In this document: positions 34,055-44,317 of the stretch, one piece after another
How the letters are laid out: every line of letters begins with the position of its first letter
Numbering within the stretch: the first letter of the stretch is position 1
Assembly (NCBI GenBank): GCA_030674185.1
Contig: CM060312.1
Coordinates: forward strand, 71,929,237 to 71,993,236
Reading direction: 5' to 3'
DNA length: 64,000 nt
Source: Monoplex corrugatus
Taxonomy: Eukaryota; Mollusca; Gastropoda; Littorinimorpha; Ranellidae
The notes under the pieces: generated by a model
What the model was told of the DNA's origin: nothing
Database searches by the model: none
The model's input: only the letters and a program-made list of their open reading frames with translations
Made by a program: the position numbers and the translations under genes

Positions 34055-34056
34055 TG

Positions 34057-34425
34057 CTGATCGTGCACGGGAGAAGAGTGGTAGAATGGTCAGACTTTCA
34101 CCTGCTAATAACTAAACTCGAGGTTCCAGGGTTCGCTTCCCATAGAGGCCTCGAGTTTTCTCCTCCGTTTGACCGGAAAATCCAACTGAACGTTTAGTCC
34201 TTCGGACGGGGACGAAAAATGAGTCGGACCCATGTACCTTCTGGCTGCGCATGCTAAAGATCCCTCGGCAGTTGAAAATCGTGAAGAGCAGGGCATTGCC
34301 CGGCTGCCTTGCTATAAAACATTGGAGAGATAGGTTGATTTCCCAGGTCCCACCCCTTCAAGACCAATTAGCCTTCTTGCCTTTCTGAAATCTTTGTTAA
34401 AAAAATGTGAATATGAATATAAATT
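34057..34425 (+). mobile_element. tRNA-derived SINE
   Basis: Pol III A-box-like TGGTAGAATGGTCAG (34079-34093) and B box GGGTTCGCTTCC (34129-34140) are at tRNA-like spacing, followed by an unrelated body with CCTTCGGACGGGGACG and GGCTGCGCATGCTAAAGATC. It ends in an A-rich ATGTGAATATGAATATAAAT tail. The flanks do not pair as a true tRNA acceptor stem. Confidence 0.75.
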
Positions 34426-34479
34426 TGAAGCGAGGGAGAGGGGATGGGTGCCGCCCTCGTGGTGCTGGCCCCGGGAAAA

Positions 34480-34702
34480 ATTGAGGTCTCTGCAACCTCA
34501 CTACCCTACGACCCCAGGATTATGGAACTATCTAGGTAGGACCTCAGGACCTGGCCAAGTATTGGGTTTATGTGCAGGCTTAAAGCTTGTGCCGTGATCA
34601 TTCTGGATCTTCTCCATCACGTGGCACTTGTGACGTTAGTGCATGTGGAATTCATTCCGAGCGCGGAGACGTCATCTTGAGAAATTGAAATTGAAACATC
34701 TC
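34480..34702 (+). repeat. SINE-like family F, copy 1
   Basis: Shares ordered blocks with 38600-38740, 39290-39455 and 42490-42660: CTCAGGACCTGGCCA, GGTTTATGTGCAGGCTTAAA, TGATCATTCTGGATCTTCTC, GAGCGCGGAGACGTCATCTT, GAGAAATTGAAATTGAAAC. Confidence 0.8.
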
Positions 34703-34844
34703 GACCTCGCCACTTGCTGTCTCGCCACTTGCGCGCAAGCGTGCTAGCTTGTATGAAACCAACCCCTGGTGTGTTCGCTGCCCAACTTTAAGCTCTAATT
34801 ACTCTAGTGCCAGCTCAGCGTTTCACGAGTCCTGTTTTCTCTTC

Positions 34845-35160
34845 GCTTCCCTATTTCAAGACCTTACCCGGTGCATAGAGATTTTCACTGGCTCGGGGAG
34901 TCTACAAGATAACAGATTTCAGACTGAAATCCAAAAACAAGTGCGACGCTCGCGTTCAATCAAACAGGAACCAGAAAAACACGAAAATAAAACCAGACTG
35001 TCTTCTCTCGTTGTATTAGATACGCATTCTCGTTCTATTTTTGTGTTTTTCTGGTTCCAGATTGCAGATTGGGTGGAGCAATTACGGAGCTGTCAGAGTT
35101 CGATGAATCCGTTTTGAATAGACTCCGATATTCCAAGCAGACTAAACTCCTGTGACTAAC
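34845..35160 (+). repeat. Family B copy interrupted by a foldback element
   Basis: TATTTCAAGACCTTACCCGG..., ATAACAGATTTCAG and later GCAGATTGGGTGGAGCAATT, TTCGATGAATCCGTTTTGAA match family B. The middle (about 34936-35055) is the inserted foldback unit. Confidence 0.65.
34936..35055. mobile_element. Short foldback element, copy 1
   Basis: CAGGAACCAGAAAAACACGA (34966) and its inverted partner TGTGTTTTTCTGGTTCC (about 35041) enclose a short loop. The leader ATCCAAAAACAAGTGCGACG is the same as that of the element at 54347. It sits inside family B, flanked by AGATTTCAGACT and AGATTGCAGATT, a probable 12-bp target duplication with three differences. Confidence 0.65.
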
Positions 35161-35396
35161 AGCTCTGCTGAGTAATATCAGAAAATTGAGAACGATGGTA
35201 TCAACCATGGACCAAGAAGATGTCCTCTGCAGCCTACGTGCTCCGTCTTTCCTGGGTTGAGACTAAAGACCACTTATAACGTCTTTGGTTGAGGCCTTGA
35301 GTCGCTGTTTGTTACGTAACGTTTTATTTTGTCCTCAAAATTGCTTTAATCGTTTTAAAGAAGACACATCAACTTATAATATTTATACATACATTG

Positions 35397-35397
<1 letters not shown>
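35161..35397. other. Unassigned sequence
   Basis: No gene or repeat similarity noticed. Confidence 0.4.
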
Positions 35398-35479
<82 letters not shown>

Positions 35480-35541
35480 TCTCCCTCTCTCTTTCTCTCA
35501 TTCTCTCCTCTTTTTTTCTCAGTCCCTCTCTTCTCTCTCTG

Positions 35542-35578
<37 letters not shown>

Positions 35579-35805
35579 GTCTATCTACCTATCTATCTAT
35601 CTATCTATTTATATATCTATCTATCTATCTGTCTATCTATCTATCTGTCTGTCTATCTATCTATCTATCTGTACATCTATCTATCTGTCTGCCTATCTAT
35701 CTATCTATCTATCTGTCTGTCTGTCTGTATATCTATCTATCTTTCTATCCATCCATCTGTCTGTCTACCTGTCTATCTGTCTACCTATCTGTCTATCTAT
35801 CTCCC
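35398..35805. repeat. (CT)n then (CTAT)n/(CTGT)n array
   Basis: About 40 CT units, then CTAT and CTGT tetramers. Reading frames of Leu-Ser or Tyr-Leu-Ser-Ile are artefacts. Confidence 0.97.
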
Positions 35806-35816
35806 CCTCATTTAAT

Positions 35817-36100
35817 GAAGCCCTTTGGGGCTCATCTGAGTTGACTTGTTCGCTGAGCATCTTAATGCTCCAACCATTCTGGTGGTGTCGGTTTTTGAGA
35901 GGTCTTGTCCACCCCTCCCTCCCGTCAACCTACCCAGCCCCCTTCTCCTCACCATTTCCAAGCCTTGCCAACTGGTAGGGTTATTGCGCAGGACCAAGGA
36001 GTTTGCTAGATGATTGCTGGTGGGGCGCGTATGGAATTGGCCAAGTGCTATGAATCCCTCTCCAACTAACTCCAGAAACTAAACTCTTGTGAGATGAGAC
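35817..36100 (+). repeat. Family B retroposon, copy
   Basis: GAGCATCTTAATGCTCCAAC, CATTCTGG.GGTGTC, TTTCCAAGCCTTGCCAACTG, ATGGAATTGGCCAAG and TGAATCCCTCTCCAACTAAC align with 1690-1905 and 42365-42480. Confidence 0.7.
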
Positions 36101-36136
36101 ACTGAACAAGTGTCCGTAGTTATTATCATTATAATC

Positions 36137-36221
36137 ATTATGTATGTATGTACATGTATGTATGTATGGATGTATGTATGTGTGTATGTATGTATGTATT
36201 TACATGTATGTATATACATAC

Positions 36222-36261
<40 letters not shown>

Positions 36262-36340
36262 GTACGTATATGTACATATAGAGAGAGGGATATACATGTA
36301 TATATAATTTTATATGTATATAGATATATAGATATAGATA
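36137..36340. repeat. (TATG)n and (TA)n arrays
   Basis: ATGT tetramers then alternating TA, ending at the TA target of the mariner element. Confidence 0.95.
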
Positions 36341-36342
36341 TA

Positions 36343-37700
36343 CAGGGTGTTTCAAAGAGAATACGCCAAAATCATCACGTGATGTGTCAAAAACGAAAAA
36401 AATTACAAACCTCTAGCATGAACACATGTGTTGTATATACATTCAAGTTTCATTTCATGTTTTATAAGTGCTCAATGTGGCCACCACCGGCAGCGCGGAC
36501 AACATCAAGCCGATATGAGAATTCCTCCCAAACGCGCCTCAGCATGTCACGGTCCACCGTGTTGATTGAAGCTGTTATTCGATCTTTCAAGTCATCGATA
36601 CTTGCTGGAAGTGGTGGAACATAAACTTGGTCTTTAACATACCCCCACAAGAAAAAGTTACACACAGTGAGGTCCGGGGATCTGGCAGGCCAAGCACAGA
36701 GAGCAAGGTCTTTAGCACCTCTCCTCCCAATCCATCGCTGAGGCACGTTTTCATTCAGATAAGCTCTAACCCCGAGATGCCAATGGGGTGGTGCTCCATC
36801 TTGCTGAAAAATGAAGTCATTCGAATCTGCTTGCAGTAAAGTGAATAGCCAGTTTTGGAGCATTTCGAGATAGGTTTGTCCTGTAACGGTGTTTCCTTCA
36901 AAGAAAAAGGGACCATAGACCTTGTCTTGAGACACAGCACAGAAGACGTTCACTTTAGGGGAATCTCTTTCATGCTCAACAGTTTCATGTGGGTGATCTG
37001 TTCCCCAAATGCGCACATTGTGACGATTGACTGTGCCGCTCAAATGGAAAGTCGCTTCGTCACTAAAAACTAAACGTGAAAAGAGAGTTTCATCACCTTC
37101 CTCCATCTCCAGCATTGACTCACAGAATGTCCTCCGCATCACCTTGTCATCATTAGTAAGTGCTTGGACGAGGCTTAGTTTGTATGGTTTTCATGTGTAA
37201 TCGTCTCTTTAACACACGCCAGACAGTGGTATGAGGGATGGCAAGCTGAAGACTTGCTCGACGTACGGATTTACGTGGGCTGCTCTCAAATGCATCATGA
37301 ATCCTCTCCACTTGCTCCTCTGTAACACGTGGTCTTCCAGGACTCTTTCCTTTGCACAGACACCCACTCTCTTTAAACTGTCTAACCCACCGTCGAATGC
37401 TCTCACGATGGGGCGGATCAATGCCGAATTCTGTTCTGAAAGCACGTTGCACCGTGACAATGGCGTTTGTTTTCGCGAACTCAAGCACGCAAAACGCCTT
37501 CTGCTGAGGAGTCGCCATTTTGATTGATCTTCCCACAATTCAGCTGCACCGGAAGTTATACTAACGACAGCGGTGAAACTGACACCCAATCAAACTTTGA
37601 TAACTACTCTATCAAATAACCACTGATTCAGTCCACTACAATGCTATAGACCTGAAAAAACTGCGTAATGATTTTGGCGTATTCTTTTTGAAACACCCTG
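36343..37700 (-). mobile_element. Mariner-like transposon, 1358 bp
   Basis: TA target sites lie at 36341-36342 and 37701-37702. Inverted ends of about 37 bp start CAGGGTGTTTCAAA and continue AGAATACGCCAAAATCAT, with two mismatches. One transposase gene on the minus strand fills the inside. The CAGGG ends, TA duplication and DDE_3-type protein place it in Tc1/mariner. The near-perfect ends suggest recent activity of the family. Confidence 0.95.
36462..37518 (-). pseudogene. Mariner transposase with one frameshift and a catalytic D-to-N change
   Basis: Starts at MATPQQKAFCVLEFAKT (ATG 37518-37516). The amino half has paired helix-turn-helix regions with a GRPRVT linker. The catalytic half has D in VFSDEATFHL, D in FIFQQDGAPPHW and, at the third position, N in SPDLTVCNFFLWG, where relatives of the DD41D kind carry D (from memory of the family). 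A 46-residue spacing separates the last two. The frame shifts at an AAAA run near 37183-37186 (minus strand), so reading passes from the 37518-37153 frame to the 37142-36462 frame. Apart from that and the N, no stop occurs. Probably inactive. Confidence 0.9.
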
Positions 37701-37702
37701 TA

Positions 37703-38084
37703 CATGTAGATACAGACATATTAGCAAAGCAGTTTACATTACTTAAACATGCCGAACGCAGGTAGTTTTTATGCAGGTCATTAACTTCACCTAGGGGTTC
37801 GGCTGCCGGGTCAAGCGAGTGATTTTATTGCTGTACGACTGCAATTTCACTGTGGTTTCTTTCATGCCAGATGATCCCACAGCCGTATCGTGGGAAGGTT
37901 GTCGGAGATCATCCTCTTTCTCAATGGTTGGTCGCCATATACATGTATATCAATACACGCATATACATGTACACATACACACATACATGTACATATATCT
38001 GTATATAACGGGATGGTAAATAGGGACGTGGTTGGCAGAATATAGTTTGTTGTTGTCGTGGTGGAGGTTTCTATTTGTTTATTT
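37703..38084. other. Unassigned sequence
   Basis: Some (ATAC)/(CATA) repeats near 37940-38000. The frame at 37819-38019 is not recognised. Confidence 0.4.
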
Positions 38085-38480
38085 GTTTGTTTGTTTGTTT
38101 GTTTGTTTGTTTGTTTTTGTTTGTTTTTGTTTACTGATGGGGGTGGAAGATGGGGTGTTTGGGTTAATGGAGAAGATAAATCGTGCTGATGGGCAGGTGG
38201 AGGTTCCGTGTCGTGTTGTTCTGGGGTGGTTTCTGTGATGTGGTTATGTACGACGTTGGTGCGGTTAGTTCATACTGTAGAACTTCTTGTTGTTTTCATC
38301 CGTTTGTTTGTTTGTTTGTTTGTTTTTGTTTGTTTGTTTTTGTTTGTTTGCTTGTTTGTTTGCTTGTTTGCTTGCTTGCTTGCTTGCTAGCTGGCTGGCT
38401 GGCTGGCTGGCTGGCTTGTTTGCTTGCTGGCTTGCTTGCTTGTTTGTTTGTTTGCTTACTTGTTTGTTTGTTTGTTTTCG
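38085..38480. repeat. (GTTT)n, (GCTT)n, (GGCT)n tetranucleotide arrays
   Basis: Two blocks (38085-38132 and 38303-38475), the second with GTTT grading to GCTT, then GGCT and back in a nearly symmetric order. Confidence 0.95.
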
Positions 38481-38599
38481 GGGGTAGAGGGTCCTTAATC
38501 TTTTTACAACGCAGATGGGGAAGAATATTTCACTACAATGTATTCTAAGTAGCTCCAATGGCAGACTGACACACAGATACCGTCTTAAATGTGTATGCT

Positions 38600-38739
38600 A
38601 AGTAGCATCTCTAGACCTTGTCGACACATAGGGCTTATGTACAGGCTTAAAATTTATGTCATGACCAGTCTGAATTTTCTCCATCACACGACATCCGTGT
38701 GGTGACGTTATCTTGAAAAACTGAAACTGAACACGAGAT
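38600..38739 (+). repeat. Family F, copy 2
   Basis: GGGCTTATGTACAGGCTTAA, TTTTCTCCATCACACGACAT and GTGACGTTATCTTGAAAAAC with ACTGAAACTGAAC align with 34550-34700. Confidence 0.7.
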
Positions 38740-38960
38740 GTCTAATGTATCAGAAATAGACTCCTGCATATACACTCACACATACACCTATATAATGAGT
38801 ACAATCATTTCAACAAAAACACAAGTATATATATATCCATGGGTAAATTATGTCTAATGTATCAGAAATGACTCATGCATATACACTCATATATGCACCT
38901 ATGTAATGAGTACAATCATTTCAACAAAAACACAAGTATATATATATCCATGGGTAACTC
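38740..38960. repeat. ~110-bp tandem duplication next to family F
   Basis: GTCTAATGTATCAGAAAT starts both 38740 and 38852. Both copies end in AGTATATATATATCCATGGG and TAA. Differences are a few substitutions. Confidence 0.95.
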
Positions 38961-39289
38961 AAGATATAACAACCATTGTTTACGTTGAAGATATAATAAC
39001 ACTTCAGTTTCAACCATTGTCCACTACAACAGCCATAGTCTTCTGAATGTCTACAAACTCGATGTCAGTTTTGTGACATAGTCTTCTATGTATTTTGTTA
39101 TCAGTAATTTTATAAAAGAGATTACTTTACGATTTTTTTTTCGAAGTCATCTACATACGGAAGGATGGTTAAATCAAACATTGAATCCCTGCAAATGTTT
39201 GTTTTTTTAACTCCAAAAACATATTACGTATTGTTGATCAGACACTTACTCAAGTGGTGCAGTTTACCTCCAATCCATTACCAAACTCT
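38961..39289. other. Unassigned sequence
   Basis: No gene or repeat similarity noticed. Confidence 0.4.
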
Positions 39290-39455
39290 TTTAACTGCTA
39301 GGTAAAGCCTCAGGACCTGGCCAGCTCATGGGTTTATGTGCAGGCTTAAGGCTTGTGCCATGATCACCATACACATGGCACCTGTGACGTTAGTGCTTAT
39401 GGAATTCGTTCCGAGCGCGGAGACGTCATCTTGAGAAACTGAAACCGAAACTTTT
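39290..39455 (+). repeat. Family F, copy 3
   Basis: GCCTCAGGACCTGGCCAGCT, GGTTTATGTGCAGGCTTAAG and GAGCGCGGAGACGTCATCTT, then GAGAAACTGAAACCGAAAC. The best match to copy 1. Confidence 0.8.
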
Positions 39456-39829
39456 AACTGCAAAAGATCTTCCCAAAATATATTGTCAATGCTATCTTTT
39501 GTTTCTGAGTAAAAGTCACATTAAAAAATAGTAGACATGTCCCATTCCTTTTATTATAACATCAGTTACTTTTCGCGATGCTATCAGTCATTACAGCATT
39601 ATGAAAATGTCCCAGGTTACTACAAAGGCCGTACAGTTTTCTCTACCGGCTCTGTATCTGAAGTGAAGTCAAAATGGGGTCTTCACTATATGTGGTTCAT
39701 GACGGCTGTCGTTATAGGATCGTAATAATGGTTTGCTTACCAGGGGGTCTCTCAATCGGCCTGGCTTTGCGACTGAGCAAGTATTCTCGTTAGCAGGGGA
39801 CTTAATAGACAGTGTCCTTAGTAAGTTAT
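39456..39829. repeat. Unassigned sequence, right part family C-like
   Basis: About 39690-39829 shares GTTAGCAGGGGACTTAATAG and CAGTGTCCTTAGTAAG with 27590-27620. The left part holds nothing recognisable. Confidence 0.45.
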
Positions 39830-39905
39830 TGTTATTGTTATTGTTATTGTTATCAGTAAGTTATTGTTATTGTTATTCTTATTCTTATTCTTATTCTTAT
39901 TTTTG
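39830..39905. repeat. (TTATTG)n / (TTATTC)n hexanucleotide
   Basis: Tail-like simple repeat at the left edge of a family A copy; it includes a short duplication of AGTAAGTTATTG. Confidence 0.9.
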
Positions 39906-40440
39906 TTGAAAGCCCAGTCGACTGCGTAGAGCCAAATTAGGGCTATAACCATTTCAAAATATACAATACTTCAACAGGTCAAAAACAAGAAAAGAAAATT
40001 AAGAACACATATCAAAGCATTCGCGCACATAATCTCAGGAGATGCCCCGGGCGTTGACCACTCCGTCCAATTTATCACACAGGGGATTTAAAAAACAAAC
40101 TTGGATACAAACTGAAACATACCTAAGGACACTAAGACATATATACGATAAACAAGCCTAAATTACCTAAAATCGCTTCTGCATGTCTCACCTCCCTGGA
40201 GCCAAAAATGCACTTAATATATATTTCCAAGTATCAATCCTAAGAGTAACTACGTAAGACTTTAACGACACATACAGGTGATTGGACCAGCAAGGCAAAT
40301 GATAAGTAGAAATGACAGAAAGCAAAGGAACGAGGCAGAAACAAAGAGAGTGTCAGAAAAGAGGAAATCTGTAGCACAGAATTTCCAGACGGTGGGGATA
40401 CCATTTATACTGAAAGAGTCCCCGGCATCCCCACGGCGCT
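39905..40440 (-). repeat. Family A retroposon, copy 2
   Basis: Near collinear with 8195-8735 over about 530 bp: GAAAGCCCAGTCGACTGC, ACAATACTTCAACAGG, GACCACTCCGTCCAATTTAT and ATACTGAAAGAGTCCCCGGC. Confidence 0.8.
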
Positions 40441-40600
40441 ATAACTCTTTCACTCCAGCAACCAGTCCATAAGTTGCAAAAACTGTACCCTTTCACTCCC
40501 TTCCCCTCTCCGCCAGCTGCCTTTCACTCCCTCACTCTTTCCGCCAGCTTCCGACAGTAAGGAAGGATGCTGGCAGATAGGATGAGGGAGTCAAGGGTTG
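40441..40600. repeat. Family G foldback-like repeat (diverged)
   Basis: CTTTCACTCC repeated with CCGCCAGCT and then, inverted, GATGCTGGCAGATAGGATGA and GGGAGTCAAGGG. Resembles the palindromic units at 58053 and 60465. Confidence 0.55.
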
Positions 40601-40609
40601 ACATCGCTG

Positions 40610-40740
40610 GCACCCGTAGGCTTCCTGGCACTGGGATTTCGGGCTGAATGAAGTTAAAGGTTGGGCTTGTGCCATGCAGCCGGAATGAACGGTGTGGTGG
40701 TCAATGCCACTGAGGTAGCACAGATGCTGGGACAAAAATA
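40610..40740. repeat. Family C, copy 2 (3' part)
   Basis: TAGGCTTCCTGGCACTGGGA, GGTGTGGTGGTCAATGCCAC, TGAGGTAGCACAGATGCTGG align with 27720-27840. Confidence 0.65.
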
Positions 40741-40789
40741 CAAAAATAGATTAATGAAATAAAATAAAAATGACATAAAACAAAAAAAA

Positions 40790-41065
40790 TAATTGACTGA
40801 CTAACGAACGAACTAACTAACTAATTAACTGACTCATTAATTAACTAACTAACTAAGCAACCAACCAACTAACTAACCAACTAACCAAACAAGCAACCAA
40901 CTAACTAATAAACCAGCCAACGAACCAACCTACCAACCAACTAACTAATTAACCGACCAAATAACCAACCAACCAACCAACCAACTAACTAATAACTGAC
41001 TGACTGGCTGACTGATTCACTAACTAACTTACTTACTAACTAACGAACCAACCAACCAAATAAAT
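40790..41065. repeat. Degenerate (AACT)/(AACC) tetranucleotide array
   Basis: A 4-bp period is kept over about 270 bp through ACTA, ACCA, ACGA, ATTA and ACTG variants. Confidence 0.9.
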
Positions 41066-41433
41066 GAATAACTGCTATGTAACAGTCTCTTTGTGTGGGG
41101 TGCTCACTTTCTTGTGTTGTGTCTATCTAGCGATCTCGACTTCTAACTGACAGTCACAGGTATACATGATGATGTCTTTTGAGATACGCTCATTCGTTTT
41201 GGGGTTGGGTTTTATTTTTTTATTATTATTTTTTTTATCTTTTTCAAAAAAACAAAAAAGGGGGAGAATTTCATGTCGAACGGAGGTGTGTGTGTGTGTG
41301 TGCGTGTATGTTTGAGAAAGAAACAGACAGACAGACAGAGACAGACAGAGAGACAAGAAAGAGTGAGAGACAAAGACGGACAGACAGGGTCATTCTTTAC
41401 CAAATATTGGTAAAAAAAAAAATGCGACGGACT
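41066..41433. other. Unassigned with a short (GT)n and (CAGA)n
   Basis: GT run near 41285-41306 and CAGACAGA near 41325-41385. No gene supported. Confidence 0.5.
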
Positions 41434-41640
41434 ATTCAGCAGTCCTTTAAAAGTACTTTTGTGAGGGAAGGTGCCATGGACGAAAAAAAAACAGAAAAGA
41501 GTGCCCAAATTACCACTTTTCAAAGAAGGTGTCTGAATAGCACTTTTGTCGGGAAGTCCTGATAATTTTAAAATTTGGTTTTGCCATTGTACCTGATACA
41601 CGTTATGTGTTATATGTTAATGTAAGCTCTTTCAAGGTTA
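41434..41640 (+). repeat. Dispersed repeat family D, copy 1
   Basis: GTGTCTGAATAGCACTTTTG, then AATTTGGTTTTGCCATTGTA. Related to 47780-47960 and 61190-61330 (GTGTCTGAACAGTACTTTCA, GTTTCACTGTTGCAACAG). Confidence 0.6.
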
Positions 41641-41739
41641 TTGAAGTAAACTCGAAAAGTGTAAAATGGGGATTTACTGTATTGCCTTTTGTATAAAAAG
41701 AAGATCAGTTAGAATGGCGTGACCATCTTGGTTTTTGTT

Positions 41740-41840
41740 TGTTTGTTTGTTTGTTTGTTTATTTGTTTGTTTGCTTTCTTCTTCTCTTTCTTTCTTTCTA
41801 TCTTTCTTTCTTTCTTTCATTCATTCTTTCTTTCTTTGTT
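41740..41840. repeat. (TTTG)n then (TTTC)n tetranucleotides
   Basis: Adjacent blocks of the two tetramers. Confidence 0.95.
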
Positions 41841-42004
41841 TTTAAGCCTCAACATTCTGATATATGATGTGCATCAGATTATCATTTTTATCGTTCACAG
41901 CACTAGGTTTGCTTCTTTGATGTCTGTTATTTTTTTACATTTGCGTGCTGCATTGAAACATCTGCTAATCTGCGAAAGCAAGAGCACAGAACTGCTTTTT
42001 GGTG

Positions 42005-42028
42005 TGTATGTATGTGTGTGTGTTTGTG

Positions 42029-42075
<47 letters not shown>

Positions 42076-42148
42076 AAGTGTGTGTCTGTAAGTGTGTGTC
42101 TGTAAGTGTGTGTGTGTTTCTGTGTGTGTGTTTCTGTGTGTGTGTTTC

Positions 42149-42212
<64 letters not shown>

Positions 42213-42237
42213 CCTGTCTGTCTCTGTCTCTCTCTCT

Positions 42238-42286
<49 letters not shown>

Positions 42287-42304
42287 CTCTGTGTCTCTGT
42301 CTCT

Positions 42305-42359
<55 letters not shown>

Positions 42360-42360
42360 C
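42005..42360. repeat. (TG)n, (TCTG)n and (TC)n arrays
   Basis: Compound simple repeats with GTGTCTGTAA repeated three times near 42074-42110. Confidence 0.97.
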
Positions 42361-42364
42361 TCAA

Positions 42365-42480
42365 CCACCTCCATTTCAAGACCTTGACACGCTCAAAGAC
42401 ACCGCAAGATAACAGGTATGCAGAATGCATATGGAATTGCCCAAGCGCGATGAATCACTCTTGAACAAACTCCAAACCTA
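42365..42480 (+). repeat. Family B fragment following (CT)n
   Basis: CATTTCAAGACCTTGACACG, AGATAACAGGTATGCAGAAT, ATATGGAATTGCCCAAG and TGAATCACTCTTGAACAAAC match other family B copies. Confidence 0.65.
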
Positions 42481-42489
42481 GGCAGGAAA

Positions 42490-42660
42490 ACAACCTCTGG
42501 AACCCAAAGACTTTACAATCGCGTTACGTTTACGCGCAGGTGTACGGCGTATGCCATGATCATTTTGGATCTTCTCCATCACAAGGCATCTGTGGCGCGT
42601 CAGTGCACGTAGAATTGGTTCAGAGCGCGGACACGCCATCTTAAGAAACTGAAACTGACA
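42490..42660 (+). repeat. Family F, copy 4
   Basis: GCCATGATCATTTTGGATCT, CAGAGCGCGGACACGCCATC and TTAAGAAACTGAAACTGAC align with the other F copies. Confidence 0.75.
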
Positions 42661-42689
42661 AATCTAGCTAGTAGACGATAAAAAGTTCA

Positions 42690-43412
42690 TATGAACCTGA
42701 TATGTTGTAGAAAAGTTCATATGAACTGATGTGTTGTAGAAAAGTTCATTGTGAACTGATGTGTTGTAGAAAAGTTCATTGTGAACTGATGTGTTGTAGC
42801 AAAGTTCATTGTGAACTGATGTGTTGTAGCAAAGTTCATTGTGAACTGATGTGTTGTAGCAAAGTTCATTGTGAACTGATGTGTTATAGAAAAGTTCATT
42901 GTGAACTGATGTGTTGTAGAAAAGTTCATTGTGAACTGATGTGTTGTAGAAAAGTTCATTGTGAACTGATGTGTTGTAGAAAAGTTCATTGTGAACTGAT
43001 GTGTTGTAGCAAAGTTCATTGTGAACTGATGTGTTGTAGCAAAGTTCATTGTGAACTGATGTGTTGTAGAAAAGTTCATTGTGAACTGATGTGTTGTAGA
43101 AAAGTTCATTGTGAACTGATGTGTTGTAGCAAAGTTCATTGTGAACTGATGTGTTATAGAAAAGTTCATTGTGAACTGATGTGTTGTAGAAAAGTTCATT
43201 GTGAACTGATGTGTTATAGAAAAGTTCATTGTGAACTGATGTGTTATAGCAAAGTTCATTGTGAACTGATGTGTTATAGAAAAGTTCATTGTGAACTGAT
43301 GTGTTATAGAAAAGTTCATTGTGAACTGATGTGTTATAGAAAAGTTCATTGTGAACTGATGTGTTATAGAAAAGTTCATTGTGAACTGATGTGTTGCAGA
43401 AAAGTTCATACA
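42690..43412. repeat. 30-bp minisatellite, about 23 regular units
   Basis: Period of exactly 30 bp from 42729 on, after two shorter variant units at the left. Each unit contains AGTTCATTGTGAACT (an inverted AGTTCA pair with TTG between) and TGATGTGTTGTAG. Variation is almost limited to two positions (TTGTAG or TTATAG; AGAAAAG or AGCAAAG). TTATAG units cluster at the right end (43141-43380). Since 30 is a multiple of three, long decapeptide-repeat frames exist on both strands (for example VHNELFYNTS on the minus strand); no evidence shows that they are translated. Confidence 0.97.
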
Positions 43413-43574
43413 GAGCTTGGCGGTCAGAGAAGTTGTAGTCGGCCATGTCTCCTGTTGACCATTTGATAGAGGCGACATCACTGCAGTATGTATCGTGCTG
43501 TCTCGTCCCTCTCAACCCCAGAGGTGGGTTAGTGATGGCGTCAATGTCAATTCGCAGTTCATGTGCGCGTAGAT
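43413..43574 (-). other. Flank of the minisatellite, coding-like minus strand
   Basis: The minus-strand frame entering the array reads KWSTGDMADYNFSDRQALYE. A weakly similar piece (RWSTEAIN...) is on the minus strand near 58330. The pieces could come from an unidentified repeat or gene. Confidence 0.3.
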
Positions 43575-43761
43575 GGAAGCAGACACAAAAAGATCATTGA
43601 TAAGAAAGATTAGGAAAAGACAGGCAACATTGATAGGCCATTTTATGAGGAAATGTGAATTAGAGCACCTGGTCACAACAGGTAAGCTGGAGGGAAAGAG
43701 AGCACCAGTAGAACCAGGGAGAAAACATTGGACGGACTTGCAGGGTGGCTGAGGACAGTAA
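43575..43761 (+). mobile_element. RTE-like LINE 3' fragment, left part
   Basis: AGGAAAAGACAGGCAACATT, GAATTAGAGCACCTGGTCAC and CTTGCAGGGTGGCTGAGGAC match 32450-32590. It is interrupted at TAA (43759-43761) by the Harbinger element and resumes at 47052. Confidence 0.9.
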
Positions 43762-44024
43762 GCGCTTGTGTCCACAGACCCCGCACAGACCGTACAGAAA
43801 AAGTGCGGTTGCGTTCAACACTATATTTTACTACTAGACTTGTCCACAGCAGCCAGTCCGCTACGGCCAGACTTTTTCCTGTTCCGCACAATCTGGGTGG
43901 CGTCAAGCATGCCAGACATTTTCTGGTCTGTACGGGCAGAAAAGGTCGTGATTTGCGTGCTGTCGTCACTGTACACACACATCCGGCCCTGGCCTACACA
44001 ACACATTCTTCAAATCTGTGCAGA

Positions 44025-44228
44025 ATGGAGGATGCAAAGCTAATTGAATGTGTGCGAGCAAGACCAGCCCTTTACGATAAAAGAGACAAACGATATACAA
44101 ACAGAGATTTTACCCAGAGGCTGTGGGAACAAATTGCTTCAGAACTCAACGAGCAAGGTAGGCATTTTATCCTGATCTTATTGTATGAACAAAAACTTTG
44201 CAACACTGAATTTCTTATCTCCCGCTTT

Positions 44229-44266
<38 letters not shown>

Positions 44267-44272
44267 CCTGTC

Positions 44273-44317
<45 letters not shown>

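Noticed and set aside
42690..43412. CRISPR-like array
   Set aside because: The 30-bp units are contiguous with no unique spacers, and the DNA is eukaryotic. It is a minisatellite.
42664..43515. A 283-codon decapeptide-repeat protein on the minus strand
   Set aside because: Open frames on both strands follow automatically from a period divisible by three without internal stops; no transcript or signal-peptide evidence.
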